This document shows, piece by piece, positions 1 through 6,955 of a DNA stretch of 8,001 nt. Source of the stretch: an uncultured Eubacteriales bacterium (GTDB taxonomy: Bacteria > Bacillota_A > Clostridia > Christensenellales > Aristaeellaceae); NCBI GenBank assembly GCA_902766515.1, contig CACXEB010000142.1, forward strand, positions 1-8,001. The letters run 5' to 3'. A program made the position numbers and the translations under genes. The notes beneath the pieces are model-generated. The model did not search any database and was not told the origin of the DNA. It saw only the letters and a list, made by a program, of their open reading frames with translations. Positions within the stretch are counted from its first letter, which is position 1. Each line of letters starts with the position of its first letter.

Positions 1-2137
1 CGGCGAGATCCGGGAAGCCGAGGACCTGATCCAGCGCTATATGCTCGGCGCGCCCTATTCGATGCGCCATTACGAATCCCTGGGCGAGCTGGACATCGGC
101 GTCAACTGCCTGTCCCCCTTCGCAGCCGGGTGGGCGCCCAACAGCGAGGGCGCGCAGGACTATTGCCAGTCGCTGGACCTGATGACGGGCGTCCACACCC
201 TGTCATGGACGGAAGACGGCGTCCGGTACACCCGGGAATGCTTCATCTCGCACCCCGACCAGGTGCTGTGCCTGCGCTACCGGGCCGACCGCCCCGGCGC
301 GCTGCAGCTGAACATCCGCTACGACCGCGGCTACATCTTTGAGGGCATGGTGCCGGACCCCCGCCGCCCCGGCAAGATGATCCGCGCAGGCGGCTGGGGC
401 AGCATGTTCCTGGACGACAACCACACCCTGGACGGCTGCACCCTGACCGCCGGCGGCAACGCGGGCGGCACGGTCTTCGGCCTGGCGATGGCCATGGATT
501 CCGACGGGGAGGTCTCGGACGCCTATACCCAGCTGTATACCGATGGCGCAGGCTGCGTGTGCCTGTACCTGGCCGCCGCCACGGACAACCGGGAGGAAGC
601 GCCCGCAGCCTGGGCGCTGGACACGGTCCGCCAGGCGCGGGCGGCGGGCTTCGACGTCCTGCTTGCACGCCACAAGGCCGATTTTGAACCCCTCATGCGG
701 CGCTGCGTCCTCTCCCTGCCGGACGCGGGCGACGAGCCCACCGACCGGCGCATCGCCGCGGTGAAAGAAGGAAAACGCGATCCCGGCCTGGCCGCCCTGT
801 ATTTTGCCTTCGGCCGCTACCTGATGCTGTCCGGCGGGCGGGAAGGATCCTCCGCGCTGAACCTGCAGGGCATCTGGTGCAAGGACTTCGCGCCCATGTG
901 GGACAGCAAGTACACCACCAACATCAACGTGCAGATGAACTACTGGCCCGCGGAGGTCTGCGCCCTGCCTGAGGTGCACGATTCGCTTTTCTCCCTGATC
1001 AAAACCGTCTGCGAGCGGGGGCGGAAGACCGCCCGCGTCATGTACGGCATGCGGGGCAGCGTCTGCCACCACAACACGGACTACTACGGCGACACGGCGC
1101 CCCAGGACCAGTACATGGCCTCCACCGCCTGGACGATGGGCGGGGCGTGGATGGCGATGCACCTGTGGGAGCACTGGCTCTTCACGCGGGACCGGGACTT
1201 CCTGGCCGAATGGCGGCCCGTCATGCGGGAGTTTGCGATCTTTTTCGTCGATTTCCTGACCGACGACGGCACGGGGCACCTGGTCACCTGCCCGTCCCTG
1301 TCGCCCGAAAACCGCTACATCCTGCCCGACGGCTACGATTCCCCCATCTGCGCCGGCCCGGCGATGGACAATCAGATCCTCCGCGACCTGTTCGGGGCCT
1401 GCATCGAGGCGGACACCCTGCTGGACGCCCGGGACGAGTGGACGGAACAGTTCCGCCAGGCGCGGGACCGCCTGCCGCCGGACCGGATCGGCAGCAAAGG
1501 CCAGCTGCTGGAATGGCGGGAGGAGCTGCCGGAGAAGACGCCCGGCATGGGCCACATCTCCCACCTGTACGCTTCCTACCCCGGCAGCCGGATCAACTGG
1601 AAGGACACGCCCGAGTTGATGCGCGCGGTGCGCCGGTCCATCGAGCTGCGCGTCGAAAACGGCGCGGACGGCGGCGGCTGGCCCCTGGCCTGGCGCATCT
1701 GCCAGTACGCCCGCCTGCTGGACGGCGCCCTCGTGAGCAAGGCGGTCCACCGGATGATCGGCCACGCGGCGGACAGCTTCCTGAACGGGCGGCGGATCTT
1801 CCAGATCGACGGCAACCTCGGCGCGGCGGCCGGCATCGCCGAAGCCCTGCTGCAGAGCCATACGGGACGGGTGCACCTGCTGCCCGCCCTGCCCCCCGAA
1901 TGGACGGACGGATGCGTGACCGGCCTGATGGCGCGGGGCGGCATCCGCGTGGACATCCGCTGGCAGGACGGCCGCCTGGCCGAAGCCGCCCTCTGCCCCG
2001 CCTTCGACGGCCCCGTGGAGGTCCTCTCGGACGCCGCGGAGGTCTTCCTGGACGGCGCGCCCGTCGCCGCGGAACGGACGGACGGGGGCCTCCGGTTCAA
2101 CGCCGCGGCGGGGAAAACATATCTGCTGAAATCATAA
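1..2137 (+). CDS. GH95 family alpha-L-fucosidase, 5'-truncated by window edge
   Basis: The reading frame is open from base 2 to the TAA at 2135-2137 (711 residues visible). The ATG at base 41 is internal, because the residues before it (GEIREAEDLIQRY) are typical GH95 sequence; I estimate roughly 60-90 N-terminal residues are missing. GH95 enzymes hydrolyse alpha-L-fucosidic bonds (classically alpha-1,2) with inversion; some act on alpha-L-galactosides. All expected catalytic positions are present: the two Asn of the NIN motif (codons at 920 and 926, after NLQGIW), the acid Glu in SPENRY (codon 1307) and the Asp in QIDGNLG (codon 1808). These match the residues known from Bifidobacterium bifidum AfcA. 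An N-terminal beta-rich part (to about base 650), the (alpha/alpha)6 barrel region and a C-terminal beta domain beginning near HLLPALPPEW (about 1873) follow in the usual order. Secretion cannot be judged without the N-terminus. It is first of three same-strand genes, 48 bases before the esterase. Confidence 0.93.
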   Translation, partial: GEIREAEDLIQRYMLGAPYSMRHYESLGELDIGVNCLSPFAAGWAPNSEGAQDYCQSLDLMTGVHTLSWTEDGVRYTRECFISHPDQVLCLRYRADRPGALQLNIRYDRGYIFEGMVPDPRRPGKMIRAGGWGSMFLDDNHTLDGCTLTAGGNAGGTVFGLAMAMDSDGEVSDAYTQLYTDGAGCVCLYLAAATDNREEAPAAWALDTVRQARAAGFDVLLARHKADFEPLMRRCVLSLPDAGDEPTDRRIAAVKEGKRDPGLAALYFAFGRYLMLSGGREGSSALNLQGIWCKDFAPMWDSKYTTNINVQMNYWPAEVCALPEVHDSLFSLIKTVCERGRKTARVMYGMRGSVCHHNTDYYGDTAPQDQYMASTAWTMGGAWMAMHLWEHWLFTRDRDFLAEWRPVMREFAIFFVDFLTDDGTGHLVTCPSLSPENRYILPDGYDSPICAGPAMDNQILRDLFGACIEADTLLDARDEWTEQFRQARDRLPPDRIGSKGQLLEWREELPEKTPGMGHISHLYASYPGSRINWKDTPELMRAVRRSIELRVENGADGGGWPLAWRICQYARLLDGALVSKAVHRMIGHAADSFLNGRRIFQIDGNLGAAAGIAEALLQSHTGRVHLLPALPPEWTDGCVTGLMARGGIRVDIRWQDGRLAEAALCPAFDGPVEVLSDAAEVFLDGAPVAAERTDGGLRFNAAAGKTYLLKS

Positions 2138-2150
2138 CGGGAATTTCCCG
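2138..2150. repeat. 13-base palindrome directly after the GH95 stop codon
   Basis: CGGGAATTTCCCG is a perfect inverted repeat of 6 bases around a single central T, abutting the TAA stop. It lies in the 48-base spacer before the esterase. It is too short-looped and lacks a T tract, so it is not a convincing intrinsic terminator. It could be a protein-binding operator, an mRNA-processing or stabilising element, or chance. Confidence 0.4.
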
Positions 2151-2171
2151 ATCAGAACACCAAACCGCACG

Positions 2172-2178
2172 AAGGAGG
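2172..2178 (+). promoter_or_regulatory. Ribosome binding site of the esterase gene
   Basis: AAGGAGG is a near-perfect Shine-Dalgarno sequence 7 bases before the ATG at 2186. It fixes that start and implies independent, strong initiation of the esterase rather than dependence on GH95 translation. Confidence 0.85.
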
Positions 2179-2185
2179 AAACAGC

Positions 2186-3721
2186 ATGTTTATCAGAGAG
2201 GTCAAGACGGAAAACGGATGGGTGCGCGGCATTCAGGCGGCGGACCCGCGGATCACGGCTTACAAGGGCATCCCCTTCGCCGCCCCGCCGGTGGGCGAAA
2301 ACCGCTGGCGCGCGCCCCAGCCCTGCGCCGACTGGGACGGCGTCCTGGACTGCTTCGATTTCAAGCCCATCTCGATGCAGGATGTGCCGCCGCTGGACGT
2401 GAAGAACGTCTATACCCGCGAATGGTCGGTCGACCCGGACCTCGCGATGAGCGAGGACTGCCTGTACCTGAACGTCTGGGCGCCCGCCCACGTCCACGAG
2501 GACAAGCTGCCTGTGTTCGTCTGGTATTTCGGCGGCGGCCTGCAGGTCGGCCATCCGTCCGAGATGGAGTTTGACGGCGAGCGCATCGCCCGCCGCGGCA
2601 TCGTGGTGGTATCGGTCAACTACCGGCTCAACGCCTTCGGTTTCCTCTGCCACCCGGAGATTACCGCCGCCCAGCCGGACGCCCCGGCCAACTTCGGCCA
2701 CCTGGACCAGCAGGCGGGCACCCGCTGGGTGAAGCGCAACATCGCGGCCTTCGGCGGCGACCCGGACAACATCACCATCGGCGGCCAGTCCGCCGGCGGC
2801 GGCAGCGTGATGAGCCAGCTCACCTCGCCCCAGAACGCAGGCCTGTTCCAAAAGGCAATCGTGGAAAGCGGCGTGTCGGCCAACGTCTTCCCGGCCAAAC
2901 GCCGGTTCGGCCGGGTCCCCCCGCTGCGCGAGGCGGAGGAAGCCGGCGTAAAATTCTTTGACTTCCTGGGCGTCAAAACGCTGGAAGAAGCCCGGGCCAT
3001 CGACGAAAAGACCCTGATGCAGAAGATCCGGGAATACCGCTCCTTCTGGGGCACCGTGCAGGACGACGTCTTCTGCATCGGCGACGCGATGACCCTGTTC
3101 CTCAAAAACAAGCGGCTGCCCTGCCCCGTGCTGTGGGGCCGCACCTCCTCCGAGTTCTTTGTCGCGCCTGAGGAGGAAACCGTCGAGGCCTTCCGCGCCA
3201 TGTGCGAAACCGCCTTCGGCCCGGACGCGGCCGAATTCCTCTCCCTGTTTGACCTTGAACACAGCGACATGGCGGACATCCGCAAACAGGCTTCCGTCTC
3301 CAGCATCGACCTGGCCATCCGCGCCCTCAGCCTGCAGAGCAGCCGCCTGGGCGTGAAGGATCCGCTCTATTATTACAACTTCGACGCCGAGATCCCCGGC
3401 TGGGACAACGCGGGCACCTTCCACAGCGTGGACCTGTGGTTCTTCTTCGAGACCCTGGCCAAGTGCTGGCGGCCCTTCGTGGGCAAGCACTACGACCTCG
3501 CCCGCCAGATGTGCAACTACTGGGCCAACTTCATCCGCTCCGGCGACCCGAACGGCCTGGACGCCACCGGCGATCCCCTCCCCCGCTGGGACCCCTGCAC
3601 CCCCGAAACCAACGCCTGCATGGTCTTCGCCGACCGCCCCGTCCTCCACACCGAAGCCCCCGACCGCAGGACCGACCTGATGATCCGGGCGTACCTGAGG
3701 CAGAAGCTGCAACAACAATGA
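2186..3721 (+). CDS. Type-B carboxylesterase (COesterase family, alpha/beta hydrolase)
   Basis: This 511-residue protein has the usual length for bacterial type-B carboxylesterases. It begins with the family's N-terminal pattern (YKGIPFAAPPVGE, RWRAPQP) and shows no signal peptide, so it is probably cytoplasmic. The nucleophile elbow GQSAGG places the catalytic Ser at residue 202; the acid is probably Glu323 in GRTSSEF and the base His413 in GTFHSVDL, giving a complete Ser-Glu-His triad. The oxyanion-hole motif, normally HGGG, reads FGGG (residues 115-118), an unusual change. The family hydrolyses carboxylic esters; next to a GH95 fucosidase a role in removing acetyl or other acyl groups from glycan-derived sugars is plausible, but the substrate is not shown by the sequence. 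The start is fixed by a strong ribosome binding site. The stop TGA shares bases with the start of the following FAD oxidoreductase gene, so the two are almost certainly co-transcribed and translationally coupled. Confidence 0.93.
   Translation: MFIREVKTENGWVRGIQAADPRITAYKGIPFAAPPVGENRWRAPQPCADWDGVLDCFDFKPISMQDVPPLDVKNVYTREWSVDPDLAMSEDCLYLNVWAPAHVHEDKLPVFVWYFGGGLQVGHPSEMEFDGERIARRGIVVVSVNYRLNAFGFLCHPEITAAQPDAPANFGHLDQQAGTRWVKRNIAAFGGDPDNITIGGQSAGGGSVMSQLTSPQNAGLFQKAIVESGVSANVFPAKRRFGRVPPLREAEEAGVKFFDFLGVKTLEEARAIDEKTLMQKIREYRSFWGTVQDDVFCIGDAMTLFLKNKRLPCPVLWGRTSSEFFVAPEEETVEAFRAMCETAFGPDAAEFLSLFDLEHSDMADIRKQASVSSIDLAIRALSLQSSRLGVKDPLYYYNFDAEIPGWDNAGTFHSVDLWFFFETLAKCWRPFVGKHYDLARQMCNYWANFIRSGDPNGLDATGDPLPRWDPCTPETNACMVFADRPVLHTEAPDRRTDLMIRAYLRQKLQQQ
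3718..3721 (+). promoter_or_regulatory. ATGA stop-start overlap coupling esterase and oxidoreductase
   Basis: The esterase TGA (3719-3721) overlaps the ATG (3718-3720) of the next gene. I see no good Shine-Dalgarno sequence in the 20 bases before it, so initiation probably depends on ribosomes finishing the esterase. The downstream frame is open back to 3436, but that stretch translates to a low-complexity Pro/Arg-rich shadow of the esterase, whereas the protein from 3718 begins at once with a Rossmann-like segment. This supports 3718 as the true start. Confidence 0.75.
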
Positions 3722-6300
3722 ACATTCCCATTCTTTTATCCACCGACGCCGCCGTTGTGGGCGGCGGCGTCGGCGGGATGATCCTGGCGGCGCGGCTGGC
3801 GGGGGACCGCAGGGTCGCGCTGATCGTTGAGGGGACCTGCCTCTGCGAAGAAATGAACGCGTCCGGGGACTGGCGGCTGCCGGCCGGGCTCGGAGCGGAG
3901 GAGCGGGCCCTCTTCTTTCCTGATGAATTGAAGGAAGAAAGCGGCCTGTACCATCCGGACCGCCTGAAGCGCCACGCGGAGGACGTGCTGACCGGCAGGG
4001 GCGTCACGCTGCTGTACGGCTGCCAGACGCTGGGCTTCCGGGACGGCGCGGTCATTTTGGCGCACCTTTCCGGGCTGTACGCGGTCCCCTGCCGGGAGGC
4101 CTGGGAGGCGCGGCCGGCGGTGCCGCTGGGACCGCCCGCTTACTGCCTGCATACCATGCGCAATGGCGCGCACCGGGTGCTGATCGCGCCGACGGCCCAT
4201 CCCACCTCGGATCCCGCCAGCCAATACCGGCGGTACCGGCAGGCCCTGTCCGGGCTGCCCGCCGGCAGCACGCTGGCCCGCGGCGGCGTCCGGTGCACCG
4301 GCCTTGACGGGCTGCGGGCGCCGGATCCCGATCCCCTGCCGCTGCGGACCCTGGAGACAGGACCGCACGATCCTGCGCGGATCAACCCCGTCCAGGTCCA
4401 GGCGCCGCAATGGACCCTGCCGGACGGGCTGTCCGCCGTCCGGGAGCAGGATTATGACCTGATCGTGGCGGGCGGCGGCACTTCCGGCGCGCCGGCGGCC
4501 CTGTTTGCCGCCCGCGGCGGGCTCCGGGTGCTCTTGCTGGAGATGAACGACCGGCTGGGCGGCACGGCCACCGCCGGCGGGGTCAGCACCTACTGGTTCG
4601 GCCTCCGGGACGGGGCCACCGCCCGGATCGACCGGGAGGTCGCCGATCTGTGCCGGGCGCTTGATCTTTCCCGGAAAGCCTGCCTGTGGAATGAAAACGA
4701 CACCTTTCCCCCGGACCTCAAGGCCCACGCGCTGCTCAGCATGTGCCTGGACGCCGGGGCGGAGGTCCGCTTCGGATGCACAGTCTGCGGGGTCAGCAAG
4801 GGCGAAAACACCGTCCGGGGCGTGTACTGGGCCGAGGCGGGCCGGCTGCGCTTCGCCGGAAGCCGCATGGCGCTGGACTGCACCGGCGACGGCTCCGTAT
4901 GCATGTTTGCCGGGGCCGCCCATACCTACGGCAGCGAAAAGGACGGCATGACCTACTGGGCCTCCCTGGCCCAGTACACCACACCGGACCGGTACCGCAA
5001 CAATTTTTCCACGATGGTGCACCTGGGCGATCCGCTGGACTGCACCCGCTTTATCCTGTCCGCCCGGCGGCAGGGCGGGGAATTGTACGACCACGGCCAA
5101 TACCTGGCCGTCCGGGAATCCCGCCATATCCGGGGGATGGCCGAAGTGACCCTGGAGGACCTGCTGTCCCTTCGCCCGCCGGAGCAGCCCCTGTACGACT
5201 GCTTCAGCAACCTGGACCCGAAGGGCCGCATCACCGCGGACGCCGCCTTCTTCGGCCTGCTCTGCCCCAACCGCCGCGTGAGCGTCCCGCGGGGCGCGGT
5301 GATCCCGATGGACGAAGCAGGGCAGCCGCTCAGGGGCATCCTGGCGGGCGGCAAAGCCATCAGCTGCACGCACGACGCGTTTCCCCTGCTGCGCATGCAG
5401 CCGGACCTGCAGCGGCAGGGCCTGGCCCTCGCCGCGCTGGCCCTCTGCGCCGTCCGGCAGCGGCGGCCCGCCTGGCAGGCGGAAGGGGTGGAGGATACCA
5501 TCCTGTCCCTGGGCGGCGACCTGCCGGCCTCCCCGGCCCCACGCCCGCTGCCGCCGCTCGCCGATGCGGTGGCCGCACTGCGGGAGGACGAGCCCTGGGA
5601 GTGGCTGGACGCCCCGCCGACGGAGGCGGACGATACGGTTTCCCCCGTCATTCAGGTCATGCTGGCCCCCGCCGGAGAAGCGGTCCCGCTGCTGCATGAG
5701 GCGCTGGCGCACGCCGGCACGCCCGGCCTGCGGCTGACCCTGTCCCGCCTGCTGCTGTGGCACGGGGACGACGCGGGCGCGCCTGCCGTGATCCGGGAAA
5801 TCCGGCGCCTGCTGGACGAAACGCCCGGCCTGCCCCGCCGGACGGCCTCCGTCAACTACGGCCAACTGCTGCCCGACCACGGGCTGATGCCGGAATGCGT
5901 CTACCTGCTCAACAGCCTGTCCAGGGCAGCAAAAACGCCCGCGGCGCCCCTCTTCGGGGAAGTCGTGCGCCGGATCGGGCAGGCCTCCCGCGATTGGTCG
6001 GACATTCGCGCGGGCATCTATTGCTATGTGGAATCCATCGCCTACACGGCGCAGACGAGAAACGACCCGGCATTCATTCCCCTGCTGGAGCAGGCCCTGT
6101 CCCTGCCGGAATTCACGTGTCCGCCGGAGGAAAAGCGCCTCGAAGAGCGCCTGGATATGCTGAAGGTCACCCTGCTGGCCGCCCTGCACCGGCTCGGCAG
6201 TCCCGTCGGCCGGGCCGGCCTGGCCGCCTTCCTCCACGATGACCGCCTGCCCTTCCGCCTGGCCGCCCGGATGCTGCTCGGGCAGGCGGAGGCGTCCTGA
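3718..6300 (+). CDS. Large FAD-dependent oxidoreductase (FAD_oxidored type) with N- and C-terminal extensions
   Basis: The protein has 860 residues. The core lies at about 246-585. It contains a dinucleotide-binding GGGTSG (252-257) after a DLIV strand and followed by LLLEMNDRLGGTATAGG, the second FAD motif DCTGDGS (387-393), the conserved RESRHIRG (466-473), and the C-terminal FAD-contact segment AGGKAISCTHDAFPLLRMQP (from 543). This pattern is that of the FAD_oxidored family, whose members are often uncharacterised and frequently sit beside carbohydrate-degradation genes. Residues 1-245 hold a second glycine-rich motif, GGGVGG (15-20) after DAAVV, and look like a shortened, degenerate copy of an FAD-binding domain. 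Residues about 640-860 are predicted helical, with repeated Leu/Ala-rich helices resembling HEAT-like repeats. No signal peptide is evident. It is last in the operon, coupled by an ATGA overlap to the esterase; it may oxidise a sugar or sugar-derived compound, but that is inference. Confidence 0.87.
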   Translation: MNIPILLSTDAAVVGGGVGGMILAARLAGDRRVALIVEGTCLCEEMNASGDWRLPAGLGAEERALFFPDELKEESGLYHPDRLKRHAEDVLTGRGVTLLYGCQTLGFRDGAVILAHLSGLYAVPCREAWEARPAVPLGPPAYCLHTMRNGAHRVLIAPTAHPTSDPASQYRRYRQALSGLPAGSTLARGGVRCTGLDGLRAPDPDPLPLRTLETGPHDPARINPVQVQAPQWTLPDGLSAVREQDYDLIVAGGGTSGAPAALFAARGGLRVLLLEMNDRLGGTATAGGVSTYWFGLRDGATARIDREVADLCRALDLSRKACLWNENDTFPPDLKAHALLSMCLDAGAEVRFGCTVCGVSKGENTVRGVYWAEAGRLRFAGSRMALDCTGDGSVCMFAGAAHTYGSEKDGMTYWASLAQYTTPDRYRNNFSTMVHLGDPLDCTRFILSARRQGGELYDHGQYLAVRESRHIRGMAEVTLEDLLSLRPPEQPLYDCFSNLDPKGRITADAAFFGLLCPNRRVSVPRGAVIPMDEAGQPLRGILAGGKAISCTHDAFPLLRMQPDLQRQGLALAALALCAVRQRRPAWQAEGVEDTILSLGGDLPASPAPRPLPPLADAVAALREDEPWEWLDAPPTEADDTVSPVIQVMLAPAGEAVPLLHEALAHAGTPGLRLTLSRLLLWHGDDAGAPAVIREIRRLLDETPGLPRRTASVNYGQLLPDHGLMPECVYLLNSLSRAAKTPAAPLFGEVVRRIGQASRDWSDIRAGIYCYVESIAYTAQTRNDPAFIPLLEQALSLPEFTCPPEEKRLEERLDMLKVTLLAALHRLGSPVGRAGLAAFLHDDRLPFRLAARMLLGQAEAS

Positions 6301-6520
6301 TCGGCGGTACCGCTACACGATGGTTTACCACTGGAACCCTGTCCTTGCATTCCACATTCCGGTGTCCTCACAGTCGTATTTCCACTGCTTCCTTCGTTGA
6401 TAAGTTACATGAAATATTGATGAACTTCTCAACAGGATCGTTATGCGGACAATCAGAAAAAGTCAATAGCGGGATTCAAACCGTCTGTCCAAGGCGGGCT
6501 GACCAGCCATGACCCTGCTG
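6301..6520. other. Non-coding gap between convergent operons, lower in G+C
   Basis: This 220-base gap separates the stops of two convergent genes. By hand count it is about 49% G+C, falling to 40% over 6361-6480, well below the flanking genes. I find no credible gene in it. Two short palindromes occur, GCGGTACCGC at 6304-6313 and GGCTG-AC-CAGCC at 6497-6508; neither is followed by a T tract on either strand, so no clear intrinsic terminator is visible although one would be expected here. The imperfect tandem repeat at 6328-6388 is listed separately. The composition suggests inserted or decayed foreign DNA, or simply unconstrained spacer. Confidence 0.6.
6328..6388. repeat. Imperfect tandem repeat in the intergenic gap
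   Basis: Two adjacent units share the blocks TGTCCT (6340-6345 and 6363-6368, 23 bases apart) followed by ATTCCAC (6349-6355) or ATTTCCAC (6378-6385). CCACTG also occurs at both borders (6328-6333 and 6382-6387). The spacing between blocks differs in the two units. Such short, degenerate, repeated blocks are known near the ends of some insertion sequences (for example the multiple terminal repeats of the IS21 family), but no transposase is present here and the match is only by general look. Confidence 0.35.
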
Positions 6521-6955
6521 TCAGATGAACGAGATCAGGATCATCAGCGCGCCGGACAGCAGTTCCGCGGCGATTTGGGCCAGGCGGCACTGGTCCTCGG
6601 AAAAACCGTCCGCGGAGACCGCGGTGCAGGCGGTCAGGTCATCGTCAAAGTCCCGGCTGTCCATCAGGAAGGCGGGCTTGTACCGCCTTTTTTCCCGGGT
6701 CCGGCGAAGCATCCAGGGCACCTGCGCCGGCTTTTCGGCGCAGGGCTTACGGTCCCGCCGGCGGCAGTCATCCCACCAGGCGCGGGCCAGCTGCAGCGTC
6801 CCAAGCGCGCAGGCCGCGAAGGCAAAGTAGGCCCGCTGCCGGTACACGCCCACGATCAGGGCGCTGATCACCAGGGCCGCGGACAGCATCGCCATGGCCC
6901 GGTGAAACACCAGCAGCCGCCATCGGGGCTGCTTCCACAGGCGGTCAGTCGGCAT
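6521..6955 (-). CDS. Small predicted membrane protein coupled to the ABC ATPase gene
   Basis: I do not recognise a family. The 144-residue protein starts at ATG 6955, overlapping the end of the ATPase gene by 11 bases. A GGAGGAG ribosome binding site 7 bases upstream supports this start over longer forms, whose extra N-terminus is an Arg/Pro-rich shadow of the ATPase. Hydrophobic stretches at about residues 20-38 and 42-57 form a likely helical hairpin. A strongly basic, cytoplasmic-looking segment (64-93, rich in Arg and Lys) and an acidic patch around 99-106 (DSRDFDDD) follow. A third hydrophobic stretch at 125-144 ends the protein, so the C-terminus is itself in the membrane. Five Cys are present (49, 64, 72, 110, 123). 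Its position suggests co-expression with the Opp/Dpp-type transporter, perhaps as an accessory subunit, but no function can be assigned. It is the last gene of the minus-strand operon, converging on the oxidoreductase gene. Confidence 0.8.
   Translation of the reverse strand: MPTDRLWKQPRWRLLVFHRAMAMLSAALVISALIVGVYRQRAYFAFAACALGTLQLARAWWDDCRRRDRKPCAEKPAQVPWMLRRTREKRRYKPAFLMDSRDFDDDLTACTAVSADGFSEDQCRLAQIAAELLSGALMILISFI

Noticed and set aside
203..1876. Long minus-strand open frame (557 codons) opposite the GH95 gene
   Set aside because: No domain pattern and compositionally biased; it is a shadow of the GH95 reading frame.
1147..2574. Plus-strand open frame bridging the GH95 and esterase genes
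   Set aside because: The product is Pro/Arg/Gly-rich, lies in the wrong frame of two well-supported genes and has no motif.
3436..3717. Upstream extension of the oxidoreductase frame into the esterase gene
   Set aside because: The extension is a Pro/Arg-rich shadow of esterase codons; the ATG at 3718 begins directly with a domain-like sequence.
2132..3718. Long minus-strand open frame (528 codons) opposite the esterase
   Set aside because: Same compositional effect; the plus-strand frame has an intact catalytic triad and a ribosome binding site.
3736..6237. Very long open frame (833 codons) on the minus strand opposite the FAD oxidoreductase gene
   Set aside because: High G+C at third codon positions removes stops from the opposite strand. 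The translation is Gly/Ala/Gln/Arg-rich without recognisable motifs, while the plus strand has clear FAD motifs.
6440..6466. Possible minus-strand promoter with TTGACT and CATAAC
   Set aside because: The spacing is 15 bases, the second box is poor, and it would only direct antisense transcription into the end of the oxidoreductase gene.
6471..6482. Sequence whose minus-strand reading GGTTTGAATCCC resembles a tRNA T-loop
   Set aside because: The flanking stem does not pair properly and no matching acceptor, anticodon or D arms lie at the right distance, so it is neither a tRNA nor a supported attachment site.
6497..6508. Short hairpin GGCTG-AC-CAGCC after the membrane-protein stop
   Set aside because: A stem of 4-5 pairs without a following T tract is too weak to call an intrinsic terminator.
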